Shown here: in pieces, positions 1 through 7,900 of the stretch
Position numbering within the stretch: the first letter of the stretch is position 1
How the letters are laid out: the number at the start of each line of letters is the position of its first letter
DNA from: Anaerolineales bacterium
Lineage (GTDB): Bacteria; Chloroflexota; Anaerolineae; Anaerolineales; UBA6663
Assembly: GCA_016789165.1 (NCBI GenBank)
Contig: JAEURL010000678.1
Span: 1-10,035 of the forward strand
Reading direction: 5' to 3'
Length of the DNA stretch: 10,035 nucleotides
Program-made: the position numbers and the translations under genes
Notes under the pieces: generated by a model
What the model saw: only the letters and a program-made list of their open reading frames with translations
The model's database searches: none
Told to the model about the DNA's origin: nothing

Positions 1-865
1 GGCCGCCTACGCCCTGGGCGATCTGGCGCCCGAGCATGCCCCGTACTGCGAGTGGCGGGCGACGCTGCCGGCCGCCTCGGCCGGCAGCGAACCGGACGCC
101 GGCGCGGCGCTGATCCTGATCTATCGCGCCTTCGATCTGCCCGTGCTCTTCACGCTCGGCCGGCCGGAGGCGGTGGCGGCCCTGCTGGCCGAGACCCGCG
201 AGCCGCGGCTGTACCTGTTGATCCAGCCCGAGATCCGGCCAGTAGTGGAGGCGCTCGGCGCGGTCAGCCACTTCCAGGCCATGTGGCGCATGGTGCTGGA
301 CCCGGCCCGCTTTGCGCCGCCGGCCTCGGCGGCCCCGGTGGCCGCGCTCGGGCCGGCCGATTACCCCGCGCTGGAGGCCTTGTACGCCGACGGCGCCGCC
401 GCCGGCGAAGCGCCGGATTTCTTCAGCCCGGCGCAGGTGGCGGACGGGCTGTTCTTTGGCGTGTGGGAGGCCGGCGCGCTGACGGCCGCCGCCGGCACGC
501 ACCTGGTCTCGGCCGAGATGAGCGTGGGCGCGGTGGGCAACGTCTACGTGCGGCGTGACCGGCGCGGGCGCGGCCTGGGGGGCGCGGTGACCGCGGCCGT
601 GACCGGCGCCCTGCGCGAGCGCGGCCTGACCACGATCGTCCTGAACGTGAACCAGGCCAACGGCCCGGCCCAGCGCATCTACGAACGGCTGGGATACTGG
701 CGCGCCGGCGCCTTCTGCGAGGGGATCCTGGAGCGGCGCCTGAGCGCGGCTCAGGCCGCAGGGGGCGTGTCCCAGTTGAGCCGGGAGCCGAAGCCGCGTA
801 CCGTGATCAGGCGGATCGGGTTGGCGGGATCCGGCTCGATTTTCTGGCGCAGCAGCCAGACGTAG
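1..865 (+). CDS. GNAT-family N-acetyltransferase, 5'-partial
   Basis: The frame is open from base 2 to a TAG at 863-865 (287 visible residues), so the true start lies left of the window; the GTG at 143 is only an internal codon. The C-terminal half carries the acetyl-CoA-binding signature of GCN5-related acetyltransferases: a strand GNVYV followed by RRDRRGRGLGG (about 545-582), then a helix, then VNQANGPAQRIYERLGY (about 649-698), the usual motif B where the Asn and Tyr help position the thioester and product. It resembles the FR47-like subgroup. The N-terminal half (about 125 residues) has no motif I recognise and may be a degenerate GNAT fold or a substrate domain. Acceptor substrate is unknown. 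The last ~38 residues lie antisense to the response regulator's C-terminus and lack family character, so the functional protein probably ends soon after the GNAT fold. It is convergent with the two-component genes and has no evident functional link to them. Confidence 0.85.
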   Translation, partial: AAYALGDLAPEHAPYCEWRATLPAASAGSEPDAGAALILIYRAFDLPVLFTLGRPEAVAALLAETREPRLYLLIQPEIRPVVEALGAVSHFQAMWRMVLDPARFAPPASAAPVAALGPADYPALEALYADGAAAGEAPDFFSPAQVADGLFFGVWEAGALTAAAGTHLVSAEMSVGAVGNVYVRRDRRGRGLGGAVTAAVTGALRERGLTTIVLNVNQANGPAQRIYERLGYWRAGAFCEGILERRLSAAQAAGGVSQLSREPKPRTVIRRIGLAGSGSIFWRSSQT

Positions 866-1452
866 CGGCGCACGCCGCCGGCCTCCGACTGCTTGTAATC
901 GCCCCACACCGCCTGGGTCAGCGCCTCCTCCGAGACGGCCTGGCCGCCCCGTTCCAGCAGCGCTTCCAACAGACGAAACTCGGTGGGGGTGAGCGTCACC
1001 GGCTGGCCGGCGCGCTCCACGGTGCGCCGGTCCAGGTCGATCGTCAGGTCGGCCAGGGTATGCACCCGGCGGGCGGCCGGCTGGGCGGCGCGGCTGCGCG
1101 CCAGGACGGCCCGGATGCGCGCGGCCAGCTCGGCGAAGCTGAAGGGCTTGGTCACATAGTCGTCCACGCCCAGGCGGAAGCCGCGCAGCTTGTCGCTCTC
1201 CGCGCTCTTGGCGGTCAGCAGGATCAAGGGCAAATCCGCCAGCTCGCGCAGGCGGGCCGCCGTCTCCCAGCCGTCCATGCCCGGCATCATCACATCCAAC
1301 ACCACCAGGTCTGGGCGCGCCCGGTAGCACTCGCGCAGGGCGTCCTGGCCGTTGGCGGCCGCGGCCACCTCAAAGGCCTCGCTCTGCAGGAATTCGCCCA
1401 GCAGCCGGCGCAGGGTCGGGTCGTCGTCGACGATGAGAATCTTGTCAGCCAT
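751..1452 (-). CDS. OmpR/PhoB-family response regulator
   Basis: 233 residues, the normal length for the family. The receiver domain (about 3-118) has the acidic pocket D9-D10-D11, the phosphoacceptor D53 in VLDVMMPGMDGW, T80 in LILLTAK and K102 in YVTKPF, so all phosphorylation residues are intact. A Pro/Ala/Arg linker leads to a winged-helix DNA-binding domain (about 131-227) with the typical TLTPTEFRLLEAL helix and VRRYVWLLRQKIEPDP recognition region. The final wing reads VRGFGSRLNW, where most relatives have VRGVGYRL, a small departure at a normally aromatic position. The start ATG at 1450-1452 follows the kinase stop by 27 bp with no clear Shine-Dalgarno sequence, suggesting translation on a shared mRNA. 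It is expected to be phosphorylated by the adjacent kinase and to act as a transcription factor; target genes are unknown. Its 3' end overlaps the convergent acetyltransferase. Confidence 0.95.
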   Translation of the reverse strand: MADKILIVDDDPTLRRLLGEFLQSEAFEVAAAANGQDALRECYRARPDLVVLDVMMPGMDGWETAARLRELADLPLILLTAKSAESDKLRGFRLGVDDYVTKPFSFAELAARIRAVLARSRAAQPAARRVHTLADLTIDLDRRTVERAGQPVTLTPTEFRLLEALLERGGQAVSEEALTQAVWGDYKQSEAGGVRRYVWLLRQKIEPDPANPIRLITVRGFGSRLNWDTPPAA

Positions 1453-1479
1453 AGTCAGATAGGCCGGCGGGCGGCGAAG

Positions 1480-3723
1480 TCAGGCGTCGTCCTCCGCCGC
1501 CGGCAATTCGAACCAGAAACACGCGCCGCCGGCGGGGGCGTCCGCCACGCCGATCTCGCCGCCCAGGGCCTGCAGCAGCCGGCGGACCATGTACAGCCCC
1601 AGGCCGTGGCCGTAGATGGCCCGCGCGTCGCGGCTGTCCAGCCGCTGGAAACGCTCGAAGACCGCGGCCCGTTGTTCGGGCGGGATGCCCGGCCCCTGGT
1701 CGGAGACGGTCACCCGCACGCGGCCTCCGGCCGCTGTGGCTGCGATGGTCACCGCGCCCTCCGGCGCATACTTGAGGGCGTTGTCGGCCAGATGAAACAA
1801 GACGCTGGCCAGCGCGCGTTCGTCGGCCAGCACCAGGGGCAGCGCCGGCGGCAGATCCAGCCGCACCCGCTCGCCGCCGGGCGCCGCGCGCAGTTGGGCC
1901 AGCAGGTTCTCGGCCAGCGGCGCCAGGGCCAGCGGCGCCGGGGTCAGCGGCAGGCGGCCGGCCTCCAGGGCCGAGAGGTCCAGGATCGTCTCCACAAAGC
2001 GGCCCAGCCGGCGGACTTCGGCCTGCACCAGCGCCAGGCGCTCGCGGGTGCGGGCGTCCAGGTCCGCGCCGAGCGCCAGAGTCAACTCCAAGCCCCCGGC
2101 GATATTGGTGAGCGGCGCGCGCAGCTCGTGCGAGACCAGCGACACGAACTCGGATTTGAGCTGATCCAGAGTCTTGAGGGCCTCGTTCTGGCTCTCCAGC
2201 TGGCCGTACGCCTCGCTCAGGCTGCGGGTCTTCTCGGCCACCTTGGCCTCCAACCCCTGGTTGAGGACCTCCACTGTCCGGCGCGCGGCGGCGGCGGCCT
2301 CCAGGGCGGCCACCAGGGCCGCCTGCTGGCGCTTCTGCACGCTCAGGTCATGGGCGGTGCCGGCCAGCACCGGCGGCGCGCCGGAATCATCCGGCACCGG
2401 GCGCAGGGCCAGGTAAACCGGGAAGTCCGAGCCGTCGCTGCGCCGCAGGCGCACCTCGCCGGACCAGCCCTCCTCCAGCGCCTGCGGCGAAAGGCTCCGG
2501 CCCCGGATGCGCAGGTCGGGCGGAAACGAATCGGCTGTGATGTAGGCGAGCACGGACTGCCCCACCAGCCGGGTGCCCGCCGGCTGGCCCAGGGCGGCGG
2601 CCAGGGCGGGATTGGCCAGGCGCAGCCGGCCCTGAGCGTCACAGATGAAGGCGGGGTCGGCGGCGCCCTCCACCAGCTGGGCATATTGGCGCAGCTCAAA
2701 CTCGCCGGCGATGACGCCCTGACGCGCCACCACGGCCAGAGCCAGCAGAGCCGTCATCCCGGCCGCCACCGGGTCCAGCTGGCCGGTGGCCCGCCAATCC
2801 AGGACCGTGTACCAGGCCAGCACGATGCCGGCGGCCAGGGGCAGCATGGCCTGCAGCCGCGCCATCCAGCGCGGCCAGCGGCCGGCCATCTCGTCCGGCG
2901 AAGCTGACTGAGCGGGCCAGACCGCCCCCAGGCCGAGCAGGGCCGCGCCGGCGAGCCGGCCCAGATCAAACACGGCGTCGTTGTCCACCTGGCCGCGCAG
3001 GCCCAAGTACGTGTACGCGAGATCGGCGATCACGAAGAGCACCAGGCCGGCGGCCGCCAGGCCCAGCGCGGGGCGGAGGCCGGCTGGCTCCAGGACCACC
3101 ACCAGGTTGGTCAGCAGGACCAGCAGGAGGATATCCAGCAGCGGGTAGACGGCCGTCCACAAGGTCTCGGCCGGGCGCAGGCCAACGCCCGCCAGCACCG
3201 GCTGGATCAGCAGCAGCCAGCCCAAGACCAAGCCGACGCCAGTGAGGATGCCCAGATCGAGGAAGGCGCGGAAGCTGCCCAGCCGGCCGCGCGGCGCCGT
3301 GGACAGGCCGAACACGGCCGCCAGCGCCAGCAAGTGGCCGGCCATGTAGACGGGGTCCGCCAGGGAGGGCAGGGGTGGGCGCAGGCCCTGGAACACGCGG
3401 TAGCCGGTCCAGATCAGGCCGCCGGCCGCCCAGACGGCCACGGCCAGGCCCAGGAAGGACCAGCTGCGCCGCAGAGGCGGCGGCAGGCCCTGATCCGCGG
3501 CCCGCGCCAAAGCCGCCCGGCTGGCCAGCCAGGCCGGCAGCAGCTGCGCCAGGTGGCCGACAGCCTGGTGCAGCGCCTCGCCCGGCGGGCGCGCGGCCAG
3601 CCACAGGCCGTACAGCGCCAGATAGGCGGCCGCGGCGGCCGCCCAGCCGCGCCAGGTCCAGGCGGCCGGCCGGCTGAATTTGAACCGGGAACGAGCTAGG
3701 ACGGTCTTCATCGCCGGGCCCAT
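1480..3723 (-). CDS. Membrane-bound PAS sensor histidine kinase
   Basis: 747 residues. The N-terminal ~340 residues form an integral membrane sensor with about eight or nine hydrophobic segments (roughly 25-43, 87-111, 126-141, 154-178, 188-212, 216-240, 253-272, 290-310, 319-340). A PAS domain follows (about 345-462, ending GTAHDLSVQKR), then an Ala/Glu-rich coiled coil (463-520). The HisKA helix carries the phosphoacceptor H532 in LVSHELRAPLTN. The ATPase domain has the N box (N648 in HLADNALKYAP), G1 box DQGPGIP (675-681), F box FERFQRLD and G2 box GHGLGLYMV (705-713), so it looks catalytically complete. The membrane part with PSLADPVYMAGH resembles multi-helix sensor regions found ahead of GGDEF or kinase domains, but I cannot name a Pfam family or ligand. 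The ATG at 3721-3723 is used; an in-frame ATG four codons later (3709-3711) is equally plausible, and neither has a good ribosome site. It is paired with the downstream regulator. Confidence 0.95.
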   Translation of the reverse strand: MGPAMKTVLARSRFKFSRPAAWTWRGWAAAAAAYLALYGLWLAARPPGEALHQAVGHLAQLLPAWLASRAALARAADQGLPPPLRRSWSFLGLAVAVWAAGGLIWTGYRVFQGLRPPLPSLADPVYMAGHLLALAAVFGLSTAPRGRLGSFRAFLDLGILTGVGLVLGWLLLIQPVLAGVGLRPAETLWTAVYPLLDILLLVLLTNLVVVLEPAGLRPALGLAAAGLVLFVIADLAYTYLGLRGQVDNDAVFDLGRLAGAALLGLGAVWPAQSASPDEMAGRWPRWMARLQAMLPLAAGIVLAWYTVLDWRATGQLDPVAAGMTALLALAVVARQGVIAGEFELRQYAQLVEGAADPAFICDAQGRLRLANPALAAALGQPAGTRLVGQSVLAYITADSFPPDLRIRGRSLSPQALEEGWSGEVRLRRSDGSDFPVYLALRPVPDDSGAPPVLAGTAHDLSVQKRQQAALVAALEAAAAARRTVEVLNQGLEAKVAEKTRSLSEAYGQLESQNEALKTLDQLKSEFVSLVSHELRAPLTNIAGGLELTLALGADLDARTRERLALVQAEVRRLGRFVETILDLSALEAGRLPLTPAPLALAPLAENLLAQLRAAPGGERVRLDLPPALPLVLADERALASVLFHLADNALKYAPEGAVTIAATAAGGRVRVTVSDQGPGIPPEQRAAVFERFQRLDSRDARAIYGHGLGLYMVRRLLQALGGEIGVADAPAGGACFWFELPAAEDDA

Positions 3724-3777
3724 TGTAGTGCGAGCCCGGCCAGGGCGGAAATGGAGTGGAGCCGGAGGCGGGCGCGC

Positions 3778-4839
3778 CTACCCGCCCGGCGTCTTGCTGG
3801 GCGGCGGCGGGGGCGGCGGCGTGTCGGTGGGCGGCGGCACCGGCGTGTCCGTCGGCGGCGGATTCGTCGGCGGCGGATTGGTCGGCGGCGGCGCGGGATT
3901 ATCGCCCCCGCCGCCGGGCGCGGGCGTGTCGGTGGGGAGCGGCGTGGCCGTGGGAGCCGGCGTGCTGGTGTCGGTGGGACGCGGCGGCGCCGTGCGGACC
4001 GGCGGGCGCGTGGCCGTGCGCGTGGCGGTGGGGGTGTTGGTGATGCTGTTCGCCAGGGTGCCGCTGGCATCGGGCGTGCTCGACGCGCGCTCCTCGGGCC
4101 GCTGCGTGGTGGTGGCGGTGGGCGTGAGGGTGGGCGGCGACGTGCGCGTGGGCGCGGCCGTCAGGGTAGCCAGCAGACCGATGCTGCCGGGGTTGTCGGC
4201 GATGAACTGGCGCAGGTCCAGATCGACCAGCACGGTGCGCGTCATGGTCAGGCCGCCGTCCACCACGGTCAGGGCTTCCAGGTTGTTCAAGGCCAGGCTG
4301 GCGGCCTCACTTTGGAAGAGGCACGGGCCGGCCAGGCAGCGGAACGAGAGGGCGTCGTCGCCGGCCTCCGGGCTGGCGCCAACCTGATAGCTGATATCGC
4401 CAAAGCCGTCCAGGTGGATGAGGCCCAGCGGCGTGGCGACGCCAAAGCGGTGGCCGAACAGGCTCAAGCGCAGGCGGCCGGCCTCCAGCCGCAGGCGCAC
4501 TTCCTCCGGGCTGGAGGCTGTTTGCATGGTCACGGAGGTGTTCGGGCTCAGGCGCGCCGTCGGGCCGGCGCTGAACGCCAGCTGGGCCAGGGAGTTGGCG
4601 CCGCTCTTCACCTGGGTGCCCACGTCCACGCTGGCGCCGTTGCGGGCGGTTTCCAGCGGCCCGCCTTCCGGCCCGTATTCGACAGTATTGATGATGTCCT
4701 GCAGGGTCGCTTCGCCGAGGGCCGCGGGCCGGTTGCCACAGGCGGTCAGCCCGGCGGCCAGCGTTAACAACACAATGGTGAACCGGAGAGAGCGGCCGGA
4801 CAGCGGAAGCAATGCAGTATGCAAATGGGGACCAGACAT
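3778..4839 (-). CDS. FecR-domain lipoprotein with Pro/Thr-rich tail
   Basis: 353 residues from the ATG at 4837-4839. This start is preferred over the one at 4950 because it puts a lipoprotein signal peptide at the N-terminus: basic SGRSLR, a hydrophobic core and lipobox LTA|C with the lipidated Cys at residue 34. A weak AAGG lies about 11 nt upstream. Residues about 54-153 resemble the FecR domain: EYGPEGGPLETARNG, then VGTQVKSGANS, ARLSPNTSVTM, and the barrel-like strands LRLEAGRLRLSLFGHRFGVATP (split by short turns). Two Cys in FRCLAGPC (about 168 and 173) could pair. From about residue 226 it becomes a Thr/Pro tail ending in poly-Pro. Classical FecR transduces a signal to an anti-sigma/sigma pair; here there is no transmembrane anti-sigma part, so a surface-anchored structural or sensory role is more likely. 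It is 54 bp upstream of the kinase, possibly co-transcribed. Confidence 0.85.
   Translation of the reverse strand: MSGPHLHTALLPLSGRSLRFTIVLLTLAAGLTACGNRPAALGEATLQDIINTVEYGPEGGPLETARNGASVDVGTQVKSGANSLAQLAFSAGPTARLSPNTSVTMQTASSPEEVRLRLEAGRLRLSLFGHRFGVATPLGLIHLDGFGDISYQVGASPEAGDDALSFRCLAGPCLFQSEAASLALNNLEALTVVDGGLTMTRTVLVDLDLRQFIADNPGSIGLLATLTAAPTRTSPPTLTPTATTTQRPEERASSTPDASGTLANSITNTPTATRTATRPPVRTAPPRPTDTSTPAPTATPLPTDTPAPGGGGDNPAPPPTNPPPTNPPPTDTPVPPPTDTPPPPPPPSKTPGG
3781..4165 (-). repeat. Low-complexity Thr/Pro tail coding repeat
   Basis: This codes for the last ~128 residues of the FecR-domain lipoprotein. It begins with TPTAT-type units and passes into short Pro-rich units (PPPTN, PPPTD, TDTPAP) and finally seven consecutive Pro. 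The short units repeat at the DNA level as 12-15 bp GGCGGCGG-containing blocks on the + strand (3798-3895), so length variation by slippage is likely. Such Thr/Pro tails act as extended, often O-glycosylated, stalks or wall-spanning linkers in many bacteria and, in my recollection, are very common in Chloroflexota. Here the tail is C-terminal with nothing after it. Confidence 0.8.
4738..4839 (-). other. Lipoprotein (Sec/SPII) signal peptide
   Basis: This is the N-terminal 34 codons of the FecR-domain protein. A basic stretch (residues about 14-20) is followed by a hydrophobic run and the lipobox L-T-A-C, with the TGT codon for the invariant Cys at 4738-4740. It predicts lipid anchoring on the outer face of the cytoplasmic membrane. 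It is also the main evidence that translation starts at 4839 and not at the upstream in-frame ATG at 4950, which would bury the signal 37 residues inside the protein. Confidence 0.8.
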
Positions 4840-4996
4840 GCGGATGGCAGCCTTGGCGGCAGGACACTGGACGGCCCCCTGCCGATGCCGTAAGTCTACA
4901 CGCCTCCGGCACTCTGGGCGAGTGAGTAAATACGGAGAAATACCGGCCAAGTTGCTGACGGGGAGGCGGGTGGTTGACCACCCGCCTCCCGTTTGT
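4840..4996. other. Intergenic region, probable promoter area of the FecR gene
   Basis: 157 bp lie between the giant gene and the FecR lipoprotein gene, the only sizeable non-coding gap in the window. It holds the hairpin at 4961-4990 and a locally AT-richer stretch (4921-4950) that stands out in this GC-rich DNA, plus a small inverted repeat CACTC/GAGTG at 4910-4924. I could not find a convincing -35/-10 pair on the - strand; the best -10-like hexamer is TAGACT near 4890, without a good -35. A promoter for the FecR-kinase-regulator genes here is expected from position, not demonstrated. Confidence 0.3.
4961..4990 (-). terminator. Strong hairpin after the giant surface-protein gene
   Basis: A perfect 14-bp inverted repeat has arms at 4961-4974 and 4977-4990 separated by TG, so a realistic loop is four bases. 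It lies six bases past the stop codon of the large - strand gene, where an intrinsic terminator is expected. On the - strand the bases after the stem (CGTCAGCAACTTGG) are not U-rich, so it is not a canonical intrinsic terminator. It may instead stabilise the mRNA 3' end or work with Rho. On the + strand the stem is followed by GTTTGTT, but no + strand gene reads into it. Confidence 0.6.
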
Positions 4997-7900
4997 TCAG
5001 CGCCGGATCAAGGCCAGATAGGTTTTATACGGCGGCCCGCCGGTATCGGGGATGACGGTCCCGCAGATCTCCAGGCCCCAGGCCTGCAGGCTGCCCGTAT
5101 CGCCGCCGACCGCGTCCACCACCTTCAGCTTCCAGGTGCCGGCCGAGGCGCGGTTGTTCAGCGCCGCCAGGGGCGTGTAGGGGGTGAAGGCGCCGGTGAA
5201 CGGCGGCGCCGGGTTGGACGTCCACCCGAGCGGCGCGCTGTCGTCCAGCACCGTATACAGGAGGTCGTCCCCGTCGCCGTGCTGGCCCACCCCGCCGGGA
5301 TCGCCGATCAGCACCAGGCTCTGGCCGTTGGGCGCGATCAGGTACACCCGCAGATCGCCGGTGTAGGAGTGGCGCAGGGTGTCAATGCGCACGTTGACGT
5401 CCGAGATGACCAGGCCCGGCCCGGGCAGGATCAACTGCGATTCGACGCCGCCCGGCGTGGCATCCGGGATCGCCTTGGGCAGATCGGTGCTGTTGAAGAT
5501 GAAACAGCCGGCGTGCGGGTCGTTCTCGGCGATGATGACGCCGGCCGCGCTGACGGCCCCCAACTGCAAGCCGCTGGGCGCGCTGAGCGTGACCGTGAAG
5601 GTCTCGTTGTCCTCGTAGACGGTGTCGTCCAGGATCGGCACGTTGAACGTGCGCAGCGTGACGCCGGGGGCGAAGTTCAGGCTGGATCCGCCGGCCGTGT
5701 AGTCCTGGCCGGCCGTGGCCGTGCCGCCGCCCCAATTGGCGCTCACCTGGGCCGGCAGGGCCGAGGCCGCGCTCAGGCTGACCGTGATCACCAGGGTGGC
5801 GCCCTTCTCGCCCACCACGTAGCTGGCGGCGGACAGATTGACCGTGGGCGGCTGGTCGTCGTTGAGGATGGTGCCCAGGCCGGACAGCGTGCCGGCGCGG
5901 GCATTCACCAGGCTGGACAGGCTGACCGTGAAGGTCTCGGCGGCCTCGTACAGGGTCTCCCCGGTGACGGGCACGGCGATGGTGCGGGTGGTGGTGCCGG
6001 CCGGGAAGCTCAGCGTCCCGGAGCCGGGCTGGTAGTCTGTGCCGGCCTGGGCGGTGCCGTTGGCGGTCTGATAGGCGACCGTGGCCGTCAGGGCCGTGGG
6101 ACCGGTGAGCGTGACCGTGAACACGGCGCTGGTAGTGCCGGCGTTGCCCTCGGCCACGCTGACGCTGGTGATATCCACCTGCGGGGCGAGGGTCACCTCC
6201 TGCAGGGTGAGGGTGACCGGGTTGCCGCCGGCCAGGGTAGCGCTGATGGGCGCGCTGAGGGCCAGCGCCAGGGATTCGTTGCCCTCGTAGACGCCTTCGT
6301 CCGTGATCGGCACGGTGAAGGTGAGGGCGGTGTCGGCCGGCGCGAAGACCAGCTGCCCCAGCCGGGCCGTGTAGTCGCTGCCGGCCCGCGCCGAGAGGTC
6401 GGCGGTGGCGAAGGTGACCGCGGCCGGGACCGCCCGCGCGCCCGTGATCGTGGCCGTGATCACGGCGGCGCCGGCGTTCTCGGCGGCGGCGTAGGCGGCC
6501 GCGCTGAACTGGATGACGGGCGGCGCGTCGTTCTCGACGATGACCACCGCCGCGCTGGACGGCGCGCCGAGCGTGGCGCCGCTGACGCCCGCAAGCGCCA
6601 CCGTGAAGGCCTCGTTGCCCTCGTAGACGCCGTCGTCCGTGATCGGCACGGTGGTGGTGATCAGGGTGACGCCGGCTGGGAAGGTCAGCGGCGTCGTCTG
6701 GGCGCGGTAGTCGGCGGCCGCCAGCGCGGTGTCGTCGCTGGTCTGCAGTGTCACCAGCACCGGGAAGGCCGAGGGCCGGTCCAGGGTGGCGGTGATGACG
6801 GCCGGGCCGCGGTTCTCGGTCACCCGGAAGCCGGGCGCGCTCAACTTCACCTGCGGCAGCGGGTCGTCGTTAAGGATGGTGACGACCGCCTCATCCAGGA
6901 AGGGGCTGAGCGTCGCGCTGACCGGGCTGCTGAGGGTCAACGTGAACGTTTCGTCGGCTTCAAAGGTGGCATCGACCGTGATCGGGATCGTAAAGCTCGC
7001 GCCCGTCCGCGATTGGCCGCCCGGGATAGACAGCGTCCGGCTGACCACGGCGTAATCGGTAAGCCGGCTGGCCGTCCCGTCGGCGGAGGTCACGTTCACC
7101 GTCACGGTAAAGGCCGAGGCGGGCAGCATCGACACCACCACCAGGGCCGGCCCGGAGTCTTCGTCGACGGTAAAGGCCGGCTGCAGGAAGCCGATATTCG
7201 GCGCGCCATCGGTGTCCGCGATCACCAGGGTGGCCGGATTGGTCCCCGAGATCGTGGCGCTGACCGGGCTGCTGAGGGTGAGGTTGACGCTCTCGTCCAG
7301 CTCGTCCACGATGTCGTCGAGCAGCTGCACGCTGAAGGTCTGGCTGGTGACGAGCGGCGGGAAGGTCAGCGTGCCGCTGGCCGGCGTATAGTCGTTCTGC
7401 GCCAGCTGCGCGGTGCCATCGCTGGTGGCATAGGCGGCCGTGATGGTAAAGGCGGAGGGATTGGTCAGCGTGACCGTGATCGGCGCGCTGGTGCCCTCGC
7501 TTCCCAAGTAGGCGCTGGATTGGAAGCGCACGCCCGGCAGCGGGTCGTCGTTGGCCACGGTCACGGTGGCGGTGCGCGAGGCGGTCACCAGCGCGGCGTT
7601 GGGCGCGGTGTTGAAGCGGACCGTGAAGGCCTCCGGGCTCTCGTAAATGTTGTCCGGCGTCACCGAGATCGGCAGGGTGGCCGTCAGCGTGTAGGCGGGC
7701 AGGGTCAGGGTGCCGGAGGCGGACGGGAAGTCCACCCCGGAGGCCGCGCTGCCGGCCGTGGTGCTGTAGGTGGCCGTCACCACCCGGCCGGAGATGGCGC
7801 TCAACTGCCCGATCAGCACGGCCGGCCCGCTGTCTTCGTTCACGGTGACCGTCAGCGGATTAAAGGCCAGGGTCGGCGGGGTGTCGCCGGGATTGTCTTC

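Noticed and set aside
1060..2907. Long 615-codon open frame on the + strand
   Set aside because: It lies entirely antisense to the kinase and regulator, whose domains and motifs are complete. The translation is Gln/Arg/His/Gly-rich without domain features, as expected for a mirror frame in GC-rich DNA.
3680..4767. Open frames on the + strand with Gly-rich or Arg-rich products (235 and 338 codons)
   Set aside because: They are antisense to the FecR lipoprotein gene and its repetitive tail; the Gly/Val and Arg runs are by-products of the GGC repeats. No signal, motif or ribosome site supports them.
4840..4950. Upstream in-frame ATG at 4950 extending the FecR protein by 37 residues
   Set aside because: It would place 37 polar, Arg-rich residues before an evident lipoprotein signal peptide and lipobox, and would cover the only plausible promoter space.
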